Shown: positions 13,629 to 28,133, counted from the stretch's first letter. The stretch is 64,000 nucleotides of DNA from Ptiloglossa arizonensis (GCF_051014685.1 NC_135051.1:13535557-13599556); one strand, 5' to 3'. Translations and numbers: made by a program. The notes: generated by a model not told the origin, from the sequence alone.

Positions 13629-14586
13629 TTTACACTATACTAACGAAATCTAAACGTTCAATTTTCATTTTCACCACACTAGGAATAATAAATTTTGCCG
13701 TATCGTTAGTATACCTTTATAGAAATATGCTTACAAAAATAGAATTTCGCGAGGCGCCGAAAGCGCGTCGCTACCGGGTGCGGGCGAGTTTATTAGGAAT
13801 TTTCGCGTTTTGTTGCTTTCGTTTTGCATTTTTTCGTTTTATGTATAATAGCGTATCCGAACGATTCCGAAAGAAAGTATCAGCTGCGCGACCCCCCCCA
13901 CCGTTGCCTCTCTCTGTTTGCCGAAAACGTTTTGTTTGATCGCTCCGTCGTTTGTTTCTTTTTCTTTTTTTTTTTTTCTTCTTCTTTGTTCGCGGAATTT
14001 CTCGTCCCATCCTGTGTCCTCCACGTTGCCCCCTCCCCCCATTTTCGTCGCGGGGTACCGCGATAACGCCCCGTCGCGTCTCTCTCTCCGTTACACCGTT
14101 TGCGCCGATCGCCGCTCGTTCTGTCCCCCGTGCAAGTAATTTAACGCGTGAATTTTCTCCCTCGCTTATACGTATTTTCTCATCACTCGCGCGCATGCTC
14201 TCCATAGCTGACGCTAACTCTTTCGCTAATTCCTTTCGCACACGGTTCTCGCTTTCGCGCGCAAAATCGCACATTCACACGTTCGCTCACCAACAGATCG
14301 CAACCAAGGCAAACTTTCGTTCGTCATACGCACGTTCTCACCGCATTCGTGTCCCACGATCACGCGCACAAATTTCCATACTTGTAAGCGCTCGAGTCGA
14401 TCTTCCCTGGTTTCCCTTTCTCTTATATCCCTTTTTGTAGAGTTTCCCAAGAACGTATATATGTGTCTCAAAATTGTGAACAACTGATTCGGTTCTCGCT
14501 GTCGTTTACAATGTACGTACAATAGTGACAATAATGACAATGAGGATACCATTAATCGCCGCAGTAATAATAATCGTAACGTCGTT

Positions 14587-14660
14587 GATAATAATAATAA
14601 TTGTAATAATAGTAATAATAATAAGGATAATAATAATGATAATAATAATAATAATAATAA
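14587..14660 (+). repeat. imperfect (AAT)n microsatellite
   Basis: ATAATAAT units with interruptions (TTG, AGT, GGAT, GAT). Confidence 0.93.
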
Positions 14661-14879
14661 CGGTTACAAACGTCGCACCATTTTTCGTTTTGCTTCGGTT
14701 ACGGACAGATCAATGATAAGAAACGGATGTTACTAAGGGGAGGACGAATGCACCGTTCCGGGAGGAACGGTTTCTGTTCATTTCTTCTTTTCTTATTTTC
14801 TCCTTTTTTCTTTTTTTTTAGCAATAATGACAAGTGACGGGTGACTGACAATCGTTAATCGCAATAATAATAGTAATCG

Positions 14880-15466
14880 TACCGATAATATAAAGTGCAA
14901 TTTGTCATTCTTCTTCTTCTTCATTCTTTTTTTTTTTTTTTGTTTTCGTATGCACAATAACTTCTTTTTGTCCTCTCTTATTCTTTGTCTTTTTTTTTTT
15001 TTTCCTTAAATCATTCACGTGCACAATTTCTCACGCGCGCTTCTAAACTTCAAGTTAACATCATCATTTAGACTCGTCATTACAATATTACATTATTAGA
15101 TTACATTATATAATAATACGCTAGCGTTTATTCAATAAATTTTACATACTTTGATACGCAGTATGATGGTTTTCAAAAACGGTCATCGGCCAACCAAATT
15201 TTGTTCACACATCAATACACCTACGTTCAGTAGTCGAAGTAATTTGTACTTGTAGCCATATACTATAAATATTTTTAGTAGTTTTCGGCCTCTTTTTCTC
15301 GCCTTCGCAAAGTAGTTTTTCTTTTTTTCCGCAACATTTTTCTTGTCTCCCTTGTCCCATTCGGTCGCCAGTGTAATTTTTTTTTTTTCGAGGCCCTACA
15401 ATAGTTTTTCTTTCTTTTGATACGAATATTTAAATATTATTTTACCACCGCTTATCTCTCTCTCCC

Positions 15467-15503
<37 letters not shown>

Positions 15504-15970
15504 CTCTTTCACTCGCGCTTCCTCCCTAACTTTTTCTCTCTTTCGTTTTCTCTCTCTCTCTCTGACTCACACTCGCACTCGCACAGATATCTCGCTTTCT
15601 CTCTCGCGTGCTCTCGCTACCTTTCATTCTGCATTATCTTTTTATCTTCGTCGACCGGCCGAAAAATCTTTACAAAACACGACAACGATGCGCCTTCGTT
15701 TCCGTCGTTTTTTTTTCGTCGTGTCGGTCTCCCGTTTTTCACCTCGTTCGGGTTTCTTATTTACCGCTCCATTTTTTTTAAGCTTAAACCTTAAATAGTA
15801 TCGAGATATCGTTGCCAAAAATATATAAAAAACCCATAATCGATTTTCGAAATCGAAACAAGCGTGCTCCGTTCGAAATAGGCAAGGACGCCGAATCGCG
15901 TGACATTGGAAACGTTTTGTTCGTTAAATATTTTTTCTTTCTTTCTCTCTTTTTCTCTCTCTCGTGTACG

Positions 15971-16002
<32 letters not shown>

Positions 16003-18540
16003 TTTCTCTCCCTCTAAGCATTCCCGTACAAATTTCTCTAGTCGCCATTTTCGTTTGATCTCTCCTCCCGTTTTTGTCTCGTTTTTTCGTTTGCGCGTCT
16101 ACGGCCGAAATTCGTCAAAAATATATTTATTTTTCATTTTTTTTTTTCTGTTCTTAGTCGCTTTCTTCGGATGCATCCCATTGGGCCAGGAAGAAGAAGG
16201 AAAGTAATTACAGTCATCGAAACGCGACACAGAGAAAAATACTCGCAAGAAGTGTTTCGCCGAGATCGATTTTCGAAAAATTTACCGATTAAACGGTCGT
16301 CCATAATGTCGTCGATATTTTTCTCCGTGCAACAATCGCGTCCGGCGCCCATGAAATTTCGAGCTCGCATCGAGATCGAGGCGCGGTCACCGGGCGACCG
16401 AATCACCCCCAACAATTTACAATAAATATTTTTCTCTCTCGTACTTTCTCTCGTGTACTTTCCCTGTCACTCTCTCTCACTTTCTCGCCCTCTTTCTCTC
16501 CCCACCACTCTCTCCAACGATCTCTCTTTCGTTCTCATTCGCATTCACCATTTTGGTTATCGTTCGCACTCGGTCGTCATCGTACGGACCGTATTCGTGT
16601 AAAACGCATCGCGGTTCGTACACACCGTATTTGGTGCAAAGAGTCGACTTTGAAACGTGTTCCACGCTTGTAATAGATCTTTCGTTTCTCTCTCTCTCTC
16701 TCTCTCTCTTCCTTTCTCTCGCTTTTTACAATAATCTCTTTAGAACATCCTAAAAACCACGAGCGGATAAGGTAAAATTTGTATCGTTTATTTTTTCTTT
16801 CGTTTTATACATCTAAAGTTACTTGCACCCGTTTCGGACGGGGCCGCCGGTGACCAAGCCGCCAATCGCGATTCTAGGATGCAACCTCTGTCGGAGTTTC
16901 GTCTTTTTGTTAGATTTCGTTATCCTCGTCTTTCCGTTGCTCGTTTCTTCGTTTCTCGCACGTATTACACGTTCTCTCTCTCTCTCTCTCTCTCGTTCTC
17001 ACTTTCTCACTTTGTTCTCTCCCTTATCTACTCGTTCTCGTATTCTCGCAATTCGATCGCGCGCTCTACACACACACTCTCTCGCACTTGTCTTTCTGTC
17101 GTCTGTCGCTCAGCAACTCTCACGTCGTTTTTACCTTTCAGTTCGTTCGCGAATTTATCATTCTTATTATCACGATTCCTCGCTACGAATCTACCGCCTT
17201 TCTCTCTCTCTCTCTCTCGCTCTCTCTCGCTCGCTCTCTCGCTTTCTCATTCTCTCTCTCTCTCTCGCTTCCAGCTTCCTTTCCACATATTTTTTCGTTA
17301 CAATGTCCGTTTTAATCGTTTTCGTCTTTCGCTTATTTTTTTCATTTTCCTCTGTGTATCTGCCGCATCGAAAGTAGTTTCATCGAAATGCAACCGCGAC
17401 CTTTTTATAAAAATGTACACTTACTACGCTTAAATTGTCGTCAATTATTACTTTTTTTTTCTTTCTTTCTTTCTTTCTTCCTCGTTTTAAGATACAACAA
17501 CATACTATACGTATATGGCTCTACAGATGTTCGCTTGCACTGCAACTCAAACGTGTGTCATGAATGTCTCTTGGTCCGCCGGTGGCGACGCGAGGATCGA
17601 TCGATCTCGAGACGACGCGTCTCTCTCGCGTCGTTTGGGTCCCCTCCGCCCACACACCACGTCCCCCCCGTCCCCCTTTCTCAACTATTCGTTCGCAATT
17701 CCCGTTACGTTTTCCTCGACGGTTCCCTCGCTTCGTTTCCCGGCCGTCCGGCCCGTTGAAGGCGACGGGCGTCCTCCGTCCCCCGATTTTCGATCGATCG
17801 ACCCGGCTCGCCTACGGCGTACCACGAGTGCGGATTTAGTGTTTATTATTATTAATTTTTTTTTTTTTTCTTTTCGGAAAATTAGGACCATCCCGGGGCT
17901 CGAGCCGCGTACGCCACTCGAGCGCCACGGGAATTCATGTTTAGAAACTCCTACCCGCGTTATGCTTCTATCGGGGTACCCGCAAGCAACACGTCACCGA
18001 AGAACGAGCGAGGGGATCGCTCGTTCCACCCGCGATCGTTTACAGTGATCGCGGTCGACGACGGATCTGGGTGTTGCCATATACTTCTTTCTCGCGCTCT
18101 CGTTCGCTCTCTCTGTTTTCTTAATCTTTTTCAACACGAGTTTAATGGAGCTCGATGGGTATAACGGCCTAATGAGAAAATCAGGATGTTAATTTCCATG
18201 GTGTTTAAAACGCACGGGTCTGTTCGCGAATTCGTTGGTCAATTCATTTCGTCACCTTCGGTTTTCTTCCGCGACGGCTTTTCTACCCATTTTCTGGACG
18301 ACCCGAGAGACAAGTTCGATTTACCCGGACGACCGTCCCTACACCGCACTATTTCTCGCTACGTCTTCTCCTACCGTTCTTCGATCGATATTCACGCGTC
18401 GAAAGTTTCCCTCGTCTCTCGAACGAGTACTCGTCCCTAAATAATCGGATCGTTCTCGTTTCTCGGTGTTTCTCTCGGCACGGTCGTTTCGGGGATCGGG
18501 CCTCTCGGATCTCTCGGTTCCTAACCGAACAATCCGCGTC
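14880..18540. repeat. cluster of CT and T tracts, no gene
   Basis: CT-rich tracts on the plus strand lie at 15460-15620, 15935-16018, 16430-16530, 16690-16718, 16973-17000 and 17200-17270. T runs lie near 14929, 14990, 15378, 16138, 17452 and 17856. The 17580-18540 part is GC- and CpG-rich. The several 120-184 codon frames overlap and are low complexity. Confidence 0.85.
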
Positions 18541-18559
18541 GTTGCGAGCGGGCAGCCCC

Positions 18560-18900
18560 AGTCTCTTTTTGACCATGGCGTGTTTGTTCAACCCCCGTGT
18601 TGTGGTACCAGGCGGTATACTGTATACAAATATCATTAAGTTTTACATTACAATATATCGATCATTTTGTTTCCTTCGATTAAAGTTTATGTGGCATGTA
18701 TATACGCATTGTATTCGTGGGAAATGAGAACCAGTCTTATGGCGCCTGACTGTAGCGCAGGCATATTCTGTAACGTAAAAATATATACATCATCTGTGTG
18801 GTATGTATAGTGCTGCTCTGTAACTCAAGATTTTACATCCAGTTTATGCATCATCGTTTAAATCCTGTACAAAAACGTTCAGCTACGCTTGAGGCAGATT
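18560..18900. other. non-repetitive island in the 3' region
   Basis: This stretch of about 340 bp lacks the surrounding CT and CpG character. It includes a TATATACATC string at 18782-18791, which reads TGTATATA on the minus strand, a match to the Pumilio consensus UGUANAUA in prospero-sense RNA. No gene is seen. It could be a conserved UTR element. Confidence 0.3.
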
Positions 18901-20630
18901 CAGCCCCGATCGCGAAGTCTGAGCCGCGCGGGCCTTCTCGCTGTCGGTCGTCGTCGATCGGTGCCCTGATCGGGTCCCGTGAGAACGTTTCAGCCGGTTA
19001 CGTCACGAGGAAGCGGCGCGGACGGCACTCGTCGGCGGAGATTAAGAAAAAACCAGGGATCCGAGCGCCCGGCGTCGATCTTTCTCGATCGCGCGTGGCG
19101 CGAGAACGCGCGGCTCAGTCTCGCGGGGCAAGAACGAAGCGGACCCGCGGGTAGGTCGGTGGTTATCATTACTGCATTTTTATTTTTTTTTTGTTACGTT
19201 GATAAACTGCACGGCAACTAGTGTTTCTGTTATCATTTTCTTACTTTTTTTTTTTTTTATTTCCTGTTACGTCTGTCTATTACTGCTGGTATCTGTAGAT
19301 GTGCATGGCCGTATGCGTGTGTAGCTGCGTGTACGTATCAATCCTGTCACGTATACTGCGTGTAGTACAGAATGGTCTTGTGTGCGTGTCGATTACGTGT
19401 GTACATTTTATGGGCGTGTTCGACTTGTCGTGTACGAGTGTTCGCGTGTTCACGAGTGTAGGTGTACGGAGTGGATCGGTGTACGTGCGCGGATGTGTAC
19501 GAGTACGGGTGTGGCTGTGTGTAAGTGTACGGAAGTGTGCGTATGTTTCTCCGTGTGTATCCGAATATAACGAGTTTCGTCGCTGTGTCGATCAGAATAG
19601 TGAGTGTGAGGATGGCGTAATCCGTGTAGTGTCCTACTTTTGTGTGTGACCAAACGTCTCCTATACCTTATCGTCGTCGTATTATCATTAAATATCATTA
19701 GTATACTATATATAATATTATATCGAAAATAACGGATAATACAACACGTAGGGAATCGAGGGTTGCGGAGGCGTGGGTTGAGGGGTAGAAGGGGGTTGGC
19801 TTTGGTGTCTTCTTTCTTCACTGCTCATTTTTTTTTTCATTCAGAGTTGGGTCTGGGTGGGGGTGTAGCGGGTCGGGGTTAGACGACGGAGAGGATGTCG
19901 AGGGACACTGGTTACTGGGGAATCGAAAAGGGCGCTAGCTGTTAATATCAGCTGTGTTGCTTCGGGGCGTTTGCTCGTCCGTGGTCGCGATCGCTCGGCC
20001 GTGGTCGCGTGAAACGCGACGGGGGTCTCGATCGCGGTGAACGATTCCTCGCGGTGATCGGCCACGATCGGGACACGAGCGCGTTCGAAACGCGACGCGG
20101 CCCAACGATCGTGCCGCGCGGACGGCTCGATGAGCGGCGGAGCTAAAGTTACATGGTCTCCCCACACGTGTGCGTATAATCGTAAACGAAGTCTTTGTTT
20201 TCCATTCTTTATTACGTCTGTCTACGAAAAAACACTAATGGTAAATATCATGTATGATTTTGACGGGGAATCGTTAAATCTGGGCGTTGAGGGGGGTTGG
20301 TGAGTAGGTAGGTACGTGGATGGGTACTTTTAATCGCTTGCTTATTAGAACTGGACTGGCTGATACAACTGGTAGAATACAAGTTTTTTTTCTTTCGTTT
20401 TACATACGGCTATTACTTCGATATACGGTAGGTAGTTAGTATGTAGTTGTCGACACACAATTCAATGATTACTGGGTGTTTACTGTTTATACTGCTTTAC
20501 TGCTTGTTTAATTGTTAATAATTAAGTAAGTTTAATTGTAGTTAGTTAGTTAGTTAGTTAGCTCATACGTAGCTTCTCGTCGTTCATAGTTAATGTGGTT
20601 AAATTCTACGCTTGTATTTGGGGGGCCGGG
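18901..20630. other. TG-rich and CpG-rich stretch, no gene
   Basis: TG/GTAC-rich from 19299 to 19620. T runs occur at 19183 and 19243. A CpG-rich block lies at 19960-20150, and TTAG repeats at 20540-20562. No exon is recognised. Confidence 0.6.
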
Positions 20631-20634
20631 TACG

Positions 20635-20706
20635 TTGGTGTTGGTGTTGGTGTTGGCGGTGGTGGTGGTGGTAGTGGTGGTGATGGTGGTAGTGGTGGTG
20701 GGGGGT
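20635..20706 (+). repeat. (GGT)n / GTTGGT low-complexity tract
   Basis: TTGGTG units pass into GGT repeats with GAT and AGT interruptions. All frames through it stay open, giving spurious glycine-, proline- or histidine-rich frames on both strands. Confidence 0.93.
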
Positions 20707-23700
20707 TAGGAAGGTGTCTTGGAAGAGGTGTTGGGGGCACGTCGGGGATCCCGGGCAGTTGGAAAGTGTGGGTGGCGCCGCGCGCCGATCGAGGTGGTCG
20801 ACAAACGATCGCGAGGACCGACGCTTCCTCGCGTCGATCCGACTGCAACCCCGATGGATCGCGGCGAACGATCGACCGACGATCGATTCGCTCGTCGATC
20901 GGGGAGGGGGGGGGGCGGGGGGGTCGTTCGCGCGATCGCGTGTCAACGATCAGCCCCGCGCGATCGACGCGCGATCGACGCGCGACAGTATTTCGGGGTA
21001 CTCTGACTGGGAAGTGGGAGAGACCATAGTACACATATATATTATGTAAGTATACTTATCGCATAGTAATTGCATTTAATCAATATACGTGTGTGTTATC
21101 GGTGCATAGCAGCGTTCCGAACTCCTTGCATCAACGAAAATCTTATGTTTCTGGGACGTGGATGGATATATCTGCGAGCGTGTACGCGCGTGTACGCCGC
21201 GTGCGCGGTAAATACCTCGCGCACGGACGCGTGTGTCGGTGTATACGTGTGCGTGTGGAGAACGCGCGCGCGGCCGCGCGCTCGCGCGAGCGACAGCCTC
21301 GCGTATCTTGTTTTCGCAACGATGACCGATCGCGTCGCCGAGAGGACGCGTTTCGGACCAGCAGACACCCCTCGACGTCGATATTTCGTTCGTCGAGTCG
21401 GATGCGCGATTCGAGGCTCCCGGTCGTTGACACGGGTCGAGGTCTTGGTCTCGGAGGTGAGGCGAGTCGTCGAGCTGTACGCGAGCGGTCGAATCACGGC
21501 GGAAGGTACCCGAGGGATATCGGTAACCTCGCGCCGCATACTTAATCGCGTCGCGTATATCGCGTGTATCGCGGACCGGGGACATTCGAGGTGTTCGAAG
21601 GTGACTCGCGTCGGAGAGTTTCGGCTCCTACGCGGTTGTTCTCCCGTATTGTTTCCTCGCGAGCCCGACTCTTCCGTCCGATACCATCGAACGAACGTCG
21701 GTATCGGAGAACAGCTGCGCTCGCGTCTACGCGTACTCCGCGACGACCCGAGCGACCCGGTAAACGACTCGTCTAACTCTAGAGGAATGTATAACATCTT
21801 TTTTGAATCTGGTCCCAGATGCGGAGCGTCGATCGTAGAGATCGCCGATACACGAAAAGAAATCGAAGCAAATTCGTTCGACCCTCACGGCGTACCCGAT
21901 CTTGGGTGCGTTCGAGGATCGCGTTTCCCGAGGCAGTAGTCTACTCGAAGTTCGATTTTTGAGCACCAGTTATCGAAACGGTCGTCTCTTTGGCAATGTG
22001 AACGCGATCCTCCGAAAGTCCTTCGGAGAGGAACGAACCGTGATTCGTCGCACCCCTCGGCCCCGAGCATCGACGCCTCGAAGGTTGCTGGTCCTTCGCG
22101 ACGATCGTCCCGCGCGCGCGCGCGCGCGTGCGTGCGCGTCTGTTCCTGCTAGTGTGTGTTTTCGAACCGGTGTAGGGCGATAAAAAACGGGCAGCGGGCG
22201 AGCACCAGTCAGGCTTTGGGTGGGCGTTCGGTCTATGTCGGGCCCCTTTGTACAATTTTAGTATTTTTTTCGTATAAAATCAACACTGAAGGCACATTCT
22301 ATCGGACGAGTCGGCCCAGTGTGTGCTGTGAGTGATATTGGGCGCGGGACCCGATTCTACGCGCTCACGTGGCCGCGGCAAACCTGGCGATTTTCGTTGC
22401 GGGCCCGAAGAGTAAGAGGCCTTATGCACCTCCCCCCTCTAAACAATTAATTTTCATTTCTCTAAAGCGGAAATATCTGGCGGCAGCCGCGGCCGGGCCC
22501 CGCGCGAGAAACTGTTGATTCGTGTGGCGGTTATTTTGATCCGGTTGCCTTCCTCTATTGCGTCGGGTTTTGGGGGTCTGTTCACTTTTTTCGCTTTTCG
22601 TCGAAATGGCTATTTCAAAATTGAGAGCCGGTCCGACGCTCGCCTGACTTTGCCCAAGGTCCAACTGAAAGTTTATTCAGGGTTCGTTCGTGCCAAGAGT
22701 CGCATGCGGTACGGCCTTGCGTCCGCGATTCGAACGAAGACGACGCGTCGTTTGTTTACCGTTTCTTTCGAAAATGAAAACCCGGTCGCCGAACTGTTCG
22801 GTGCCCTCGGTGTCGAGAACGTTCACGGAGCTTCGTGGTGGAACATCGTATTCGCGAGAAATGAAACGAGTGTATCGTTGTTACGAACGCGCGCGAAATA
22901 TCGTAAAATCATACCTTCGGTTGCAATTTCGATAAACGTGATCGGACGGTGTTGGATCAGTCGGAGTATCGACGACGATCCCAAGTTACTCGGCGGAGGA
23001 ACGTTTTCGCACGATCCCCGATGCGACGGTTCGCAAAATAAAATCCGGTCGACGATCGCGCGGTATCTTCGGTAACGTCGAAACGATACCGAAACGGAGG
23101 CGATTCGATCGGCGTGGTCTTCGTCGAATAGTCGAGACGGGCCATTCTCGCATGGACTCGGGGCACCGGGATCGTAACGAGAAGAGTCTGCGTGTACATT
23201 CGTGTATCTCGAGCGCGCGTGCGCTTTCGTGTGTGACGCGTGTCGTATCGTTCTCTGAACTTGGCAGAATTTTCGTCGGAGAGGGAAACATTGCTCGCTG
23301 GTGCGGAAGCACATAGAACCGACAGGAACCCTTCGATCGGTTTAAAATCGTGTCCACGTTGGCTCGTAACGCGTAACGAGCGACCTCGCCTCGCGTTACG
23401 ATACACCGTGATCAAGTTTATCGTTACCGTGACCCGAACAGTCGGATCGATCGATATCGATCGGGCGCTAACACCTCGAACGAACGAAATCGAGAAAGCG
23501 CGAACGATCGACGCGTTCGCAAGACGGTTCCACGGAATAACCCGAGCGCGGCTCCTAGAGGTCCCCAAATTCGTTTCACTTGATCCCCAAACTGTCCGTA
23601 TCACCCTCTGATAACGGTGAAAATCTATATATAACATCCGGGTGGAGTTCTCCGTTGTACGCGGATTTTTCCAAACGGTAGTCGACGTCTTTCGGGCCCC

Positions 23701-26280
23701 CTTCTCGTCGCACGCCCCCCTCTGCTCTCCCAGCGGAAGTCGAGGTCGAGATTCGGCTCGAAGGCGGGGAATCGATCGATCGATCGCGCGAGTCGCGAGC
23801 GAGCCGCGTCTCCGTGTCGGTTCAACGAGTCAACAGTCGAAATAATCAATCGAGGTAAACAGCAGAACGTAACTATTTTATCACATACGTAACGGAGGCT
23901 TGTCGCGACTCGGCCGCGTGATCTTTCGACGAATAGTAGAGGGTCGTGGGCGCGTGCGAGGGAGGCGAGACGACCGAGCGGGGAGTCCGATGGACGCCTG
24001 AAAAGACTTACTAGCGATAAAACATCATTAATAAGAAAAAACACATCGTCGTTCGATCATCGAAGAGGCAACGAACATACCGGTGAATGTACAAAGAATC
24101 GTGGGCGGCCGGTGGGACCGATCGCGCTCGTCCCGATGGGACTCGAACGGTTCTCGCGTCTCCCGAGAGGTGGCGCGAGAATCGGTCGCGCGGGCCCAAA
24201 CGGGGGACGATGCGCGAACTCGGCGGCGCACGGTCGCCCTGCGCGAAGTGGTTACTCGCTAGAAAAAACGTAAACACAACAATTCTATGGTCGGGGACGT
24301 CGATCGAGAAGAAACACACGTTTCGAACGTACGAGTTTCTCGTCGAGGGACGTCGCGTGGGCGCGTAAGCGTACAAAACAGAGGCAGAGGGCTTGGAGGA
24401 GTTTTCTCGCGGAATGTTTCCTTTCTAGGCCTCGCTTTCTTCTATATTTCCTTGGCTAGTGGACGATACGTGACCGCGCTGGAGGACTTCCGCCTCGTTA
24501 ATTCTACTAATTGTGCTAGTTGGTATACATTCGGCCGCGCGTCGAAACGATACAAACGATCCGATCGTTTTGAGTCGGGCGTCGATCTGTCGTTTCCACG
24601 TGGATGTGCTCTCTGTTACGAAGGCTTTGTTACGGGGGACGGGGGGGTGTTGCGTTCCGGGCAACCAACCCCCCCCGCACACCCCCTCGTTCGCTATTGC
24701 GTCGGTGAATCATTTGCGTCGTCCTGTTCGATTCGAAACTTAAAACCAGTAGTCCTCGAATAATGTTTGTTACGGTTGGCGGGTGGTGCTCGGTGGGAGC
24801 ACCGAGTCGGTTAAAATGGCGTGAAACTGAAATCCGGTTGTAAGAGCAGAGCGCCTTCTGCGCATCCTTCCACGAAACATTCGCACCATTGGCCGTGATC
24901 GATCGGTATTCACGAAGGGTTCGAGCGAAAAGGTTTTCGTTTTCTTTTTCCTTCCTTTTTTCTCGACAACGATCCGATAATCGGGAGCCCTCCTCCGCGC
25001 GACAGGTAGCTCCGGCTTTCCCATCCGGTTACGGACGTGGAAAGTGGATTCAGTGTTTTCCGAACGAATTTCGTCTAAAATTTCTCGCCTTTGATTTCCA
25101 ATTTCGAAAATTTCGATTTCAAATTGATTATCTCCAATGGTGGCGTCCGATTGTACGTAATTTCGTAGGGTACAATGGTGTACGATTCGGTCGACGATTG
25201 TTTCGAGCGATACGCGGTTTTCTTTCGTCGATAGCGATGATTCGCGTGGTGTTGGAACGGGGATCGTGGGAGGAATATACGGATAAGGGTGGGAAACTGG
25301 GAAAGGGAGAGCAAAGCTGGGTAGTTACGGGCTGCTCGACGGGTAGCATAGAGTTCCAAACGCTCCGTGATCTACAGACATTCAATATTAAACAGATCAA
25401 TCAACTATGTCGTCATATAATACCACTAGGATAGTTCATAATCGTAAGTTATATCAATAATATAATTATATCGTTATGTATCGTTAATGCTTGTATGTGT
25501 GTGTGAGTGTGTATCTCGTGTGTGTATTCTTTCATTTTCATTATACTTAAGTCTCAAGTTACAAGCTAGCGTATAAATGATGGGTAAGAAACGACCACCT
25601 GGACGAGAGGGAATTCGACGAACGGTGCTCCGACGCCGACGCCTCGTCCCGAGTCGAAACGCTCGGACGAGGTAACTCGAGAGCGATCGTTCGGAGGAAA
25701 GATCAACGACGCGCTCGATCGGCACCGGCCCGTTCGTTCGGCCGATTTCTAGATCGGTTCGCTTCGTCTCGGTGGATTGTTTATTAGCCGCCATGTTTTA
25801 TCCGGTTGTCCTCGTTACCGTTTATACTATATATCATTAATCGTATTATCGTTATAAGTTGTTATTAGTCGTTAATTACTTTAATTAATCGTTAGGTATA
25901 ATTCAATTACTCGATACTCTTAACCCTTTTATCGTTAATAATTATTGTTAGGTAGTTTATAGTTTTTTTTTTTTTATTAGGTTTCGATAACGCGTACGGA
26001 TTATTATTATTAGTATTATTATTATTATTCTTATTATTTTATTCTTTCTTGGAAGCAAACCTTATTCCTGTTTGGGAAGGATTTACCGAGGGGGGTGGAA
26101 AGTGGTGGCTCTTATCGTTTATCTTGTTTTAGCGGTGGTTACGGGGGGCGGGATAGGATCTCGGAGGGGACGCACCTGTTGTCCCGCGCGAAAATCTGCG
26201 AAAAATCAGAAAGTCAAATATCGAATCTCCAGCGATTCCGTGAATTTTGTTTTTCAGCTTGTTCGTTTCATTTCGTTTAC
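20707..26280. other. CpG-rich stretch with long spurious open frames, no gene
   Basis: Rich in TCGA, CGATCG and CGCG. Because such DNA has few stop codons, frames up to 289 codons (21070-21939 plus; 21096-21797 minus) overlap on both strands without any recognisable motif. A CG/GC run lies at 22110-22135. The TTATTA-rich end (25800-26050) is AT-rich. Confidence 0.6.
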
Positions 26281-26399
26281 TCTTAAAAAATCACGCATTC
26301 CGTTCTTTCTATCTCTCTCGCCCTTTCTCTCTACCACCTCGCTCTACGACCACCAATCTTCCCGTTCATTCAGTTCTTCTCTTCTCTCTTCTTTTCTAC

Positions 26400-26573
26400 C
26401 GTATTGAAATTTTTACACCCACGCACACACTCTCCCTCTCTCTCTCTCTTGTTCTCTCGCTCTTTCTCTCTCTGTATTTCTCCCTCTCACTCGCGCACAC
26501 ACGCATACGCACTCTCTCCTCATCTTTTTCTCCTTAAAACGTACACACACACACACACACATATACACACACG
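26400..26573. repeat. CT and CA microsatellite block
   Basis: CT-rich from 26425 to 26520, then CA repeats at 26543-26573 on the plus strand. This is one of the few places where CA rather than TG lies on this strand. Confidence 0.92.
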
Positions 26574-27891
26574 CACTCCCTCGTTTGTAGTTTTGCTCCG
26601 TTTCTACGTCATGCGAATTGCTTAGAACGCATTGCGTTTTCAACGAATTGCAAGTGACAAGGTTTCTCGCTAAACTATAGTTTTTCGATCGGGCGAGGAG
26701 AAGCCTCTCCTCGTCGGTTCTGTCGTTCGACACTTTTTCTCTGCACGTCGGTTATTGAATCGGTCGTGTGTTTTTTGTTTTGTATATCTTTTTGTCCCCC
26801 TTTCGTTCCATATAGATTTTTCGTTCATCGTTTTTCGCTCTCTGCAGTTTCTCAGTGTTGCGCGATTTCCCGATTCGCTTCGTTCTCTTCTACGTGGCTT
26901 TGTCGAGAGAATTCGGTTACGTCGGTCGGCCGTTCGTTGACCAGCGGATGCGTCATCTTCGACGACGATATCCCGATTGGCGGTCGTCTCGATCGAGCTT
27001 CCTCTCGGCTCTCCCCTGATCGTGGATCGACCAACGTAAATACGATGCTCGCCGCTTCGACGCGTAATGCGGTCCCGTTTTCGCGAGACGCTAAGAAAAA
27101 TACCTCGTGCTTGTCTCTCGGGGAGATCCCCGATCCTCGAGCTCTGTCCGTGCTGCGTTCTAATTTCGCGCAAGAATTTACCGTATTACTTCCGCGAGAA
27201 CAAAATCGGTACGTAACTGCCAAGCAAAACGAGCGAGTCTCGCGGGACCGATTCGATACCCTTTAACGAGGAACGAAGGGTACAATATTCGAGGTAGGTA
27301 AAGAAAAACCGGTGTCGAACGGATTCGACGTTTGTCTGTCTGTAAACGATCGCAACGATTGCAACGCGCCGAAGAATACTCGCGAAACGATAATAGGTCG
27401 TTACCATCGATCTTCCCGTCGACTCGATCGGCAATCGATATCGCGACGTCGAGAATCGAACGCATTGCGCGGTAACGTGGAAACCGATCGAAGCGTTGCC
27501 GCGCGAAAAGGAAAAATGGCGTCGATCGGTACGATGCGTTCGCGAACTAACCCGCTCGATAACGCAACTTCTCGATAACCGTTCGTTCGGTTAAGATATC
27601 GGTGAAAATATTTCATTACGGTAATAACGTCGTGCTCGTGATTACCTTCGGTGCGCGCCGTTATTATCGCTCCTTAGAATTATTATTCCCGTCCACATTA
27701 TCGACGAATCGAACGAACGAGCGATAATTGTCCCTCGCGATTATTGCCTGCCTGAATTATTTATTTATCTACCGGTGATATCGTTACTATTTACACTGCG
27801 AAGACTAATCGTAGAAGATCAAGCTGCCTTTTCTTTCATTTTCTCATTTTCTTTAGCTTTCTCTCTCTCTCTCTCTATCTCTTTCACTCAC

Positions 27892-27894
<3 letters not shown>

Positions 27895-27956
<62 letters not shown>
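27895..27956 (+). repeat. (CT)31 microsatellite
   Basis: 62 bases of uninterrupted CT inside a longer CT-rich tract from 27860; GA31 in prospero sense. Confidence 0.98.
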
Positions 27957-27960
<4 letters not shown>

Positions 27961-28080
27961 CTCTGCTGTTCGTGGAAGGGAGATTCCAAGACGCTGTACG
28001 ATTTCGGGGCATTACGCCTCGTCAGGGCTGATCGTAATTTTCCTCGAACGTTTCGTAATTCTCACGGTTGGTTGCTGTCT

Positions 28081-28133
28081 TTATATATATATATATATAT
28101 ATCAGTGTGTGTGTGTGCTGTGCGTTACGTTGC
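28081..28133 (+). repeat. TA then TG microsatellite
   Basis: TA repeats at 28082-28101 run into a TG-rich stretch to about 28130. Confidence 0.92.

Noticed and set aside
17880..17935. tRNA-like GGGGCTCGAGCC string
   Set aside because: No acceptor stem or D- and anticodon-arm pattern could be built around it.
21070..21939. 289-codon plus-strand open frame
   Set aside because: It lies in CpG-rich DNA poor in stop codons, is overlapped by 233- and 169-codon frames on the other strand, and shows no motif or splice structure.
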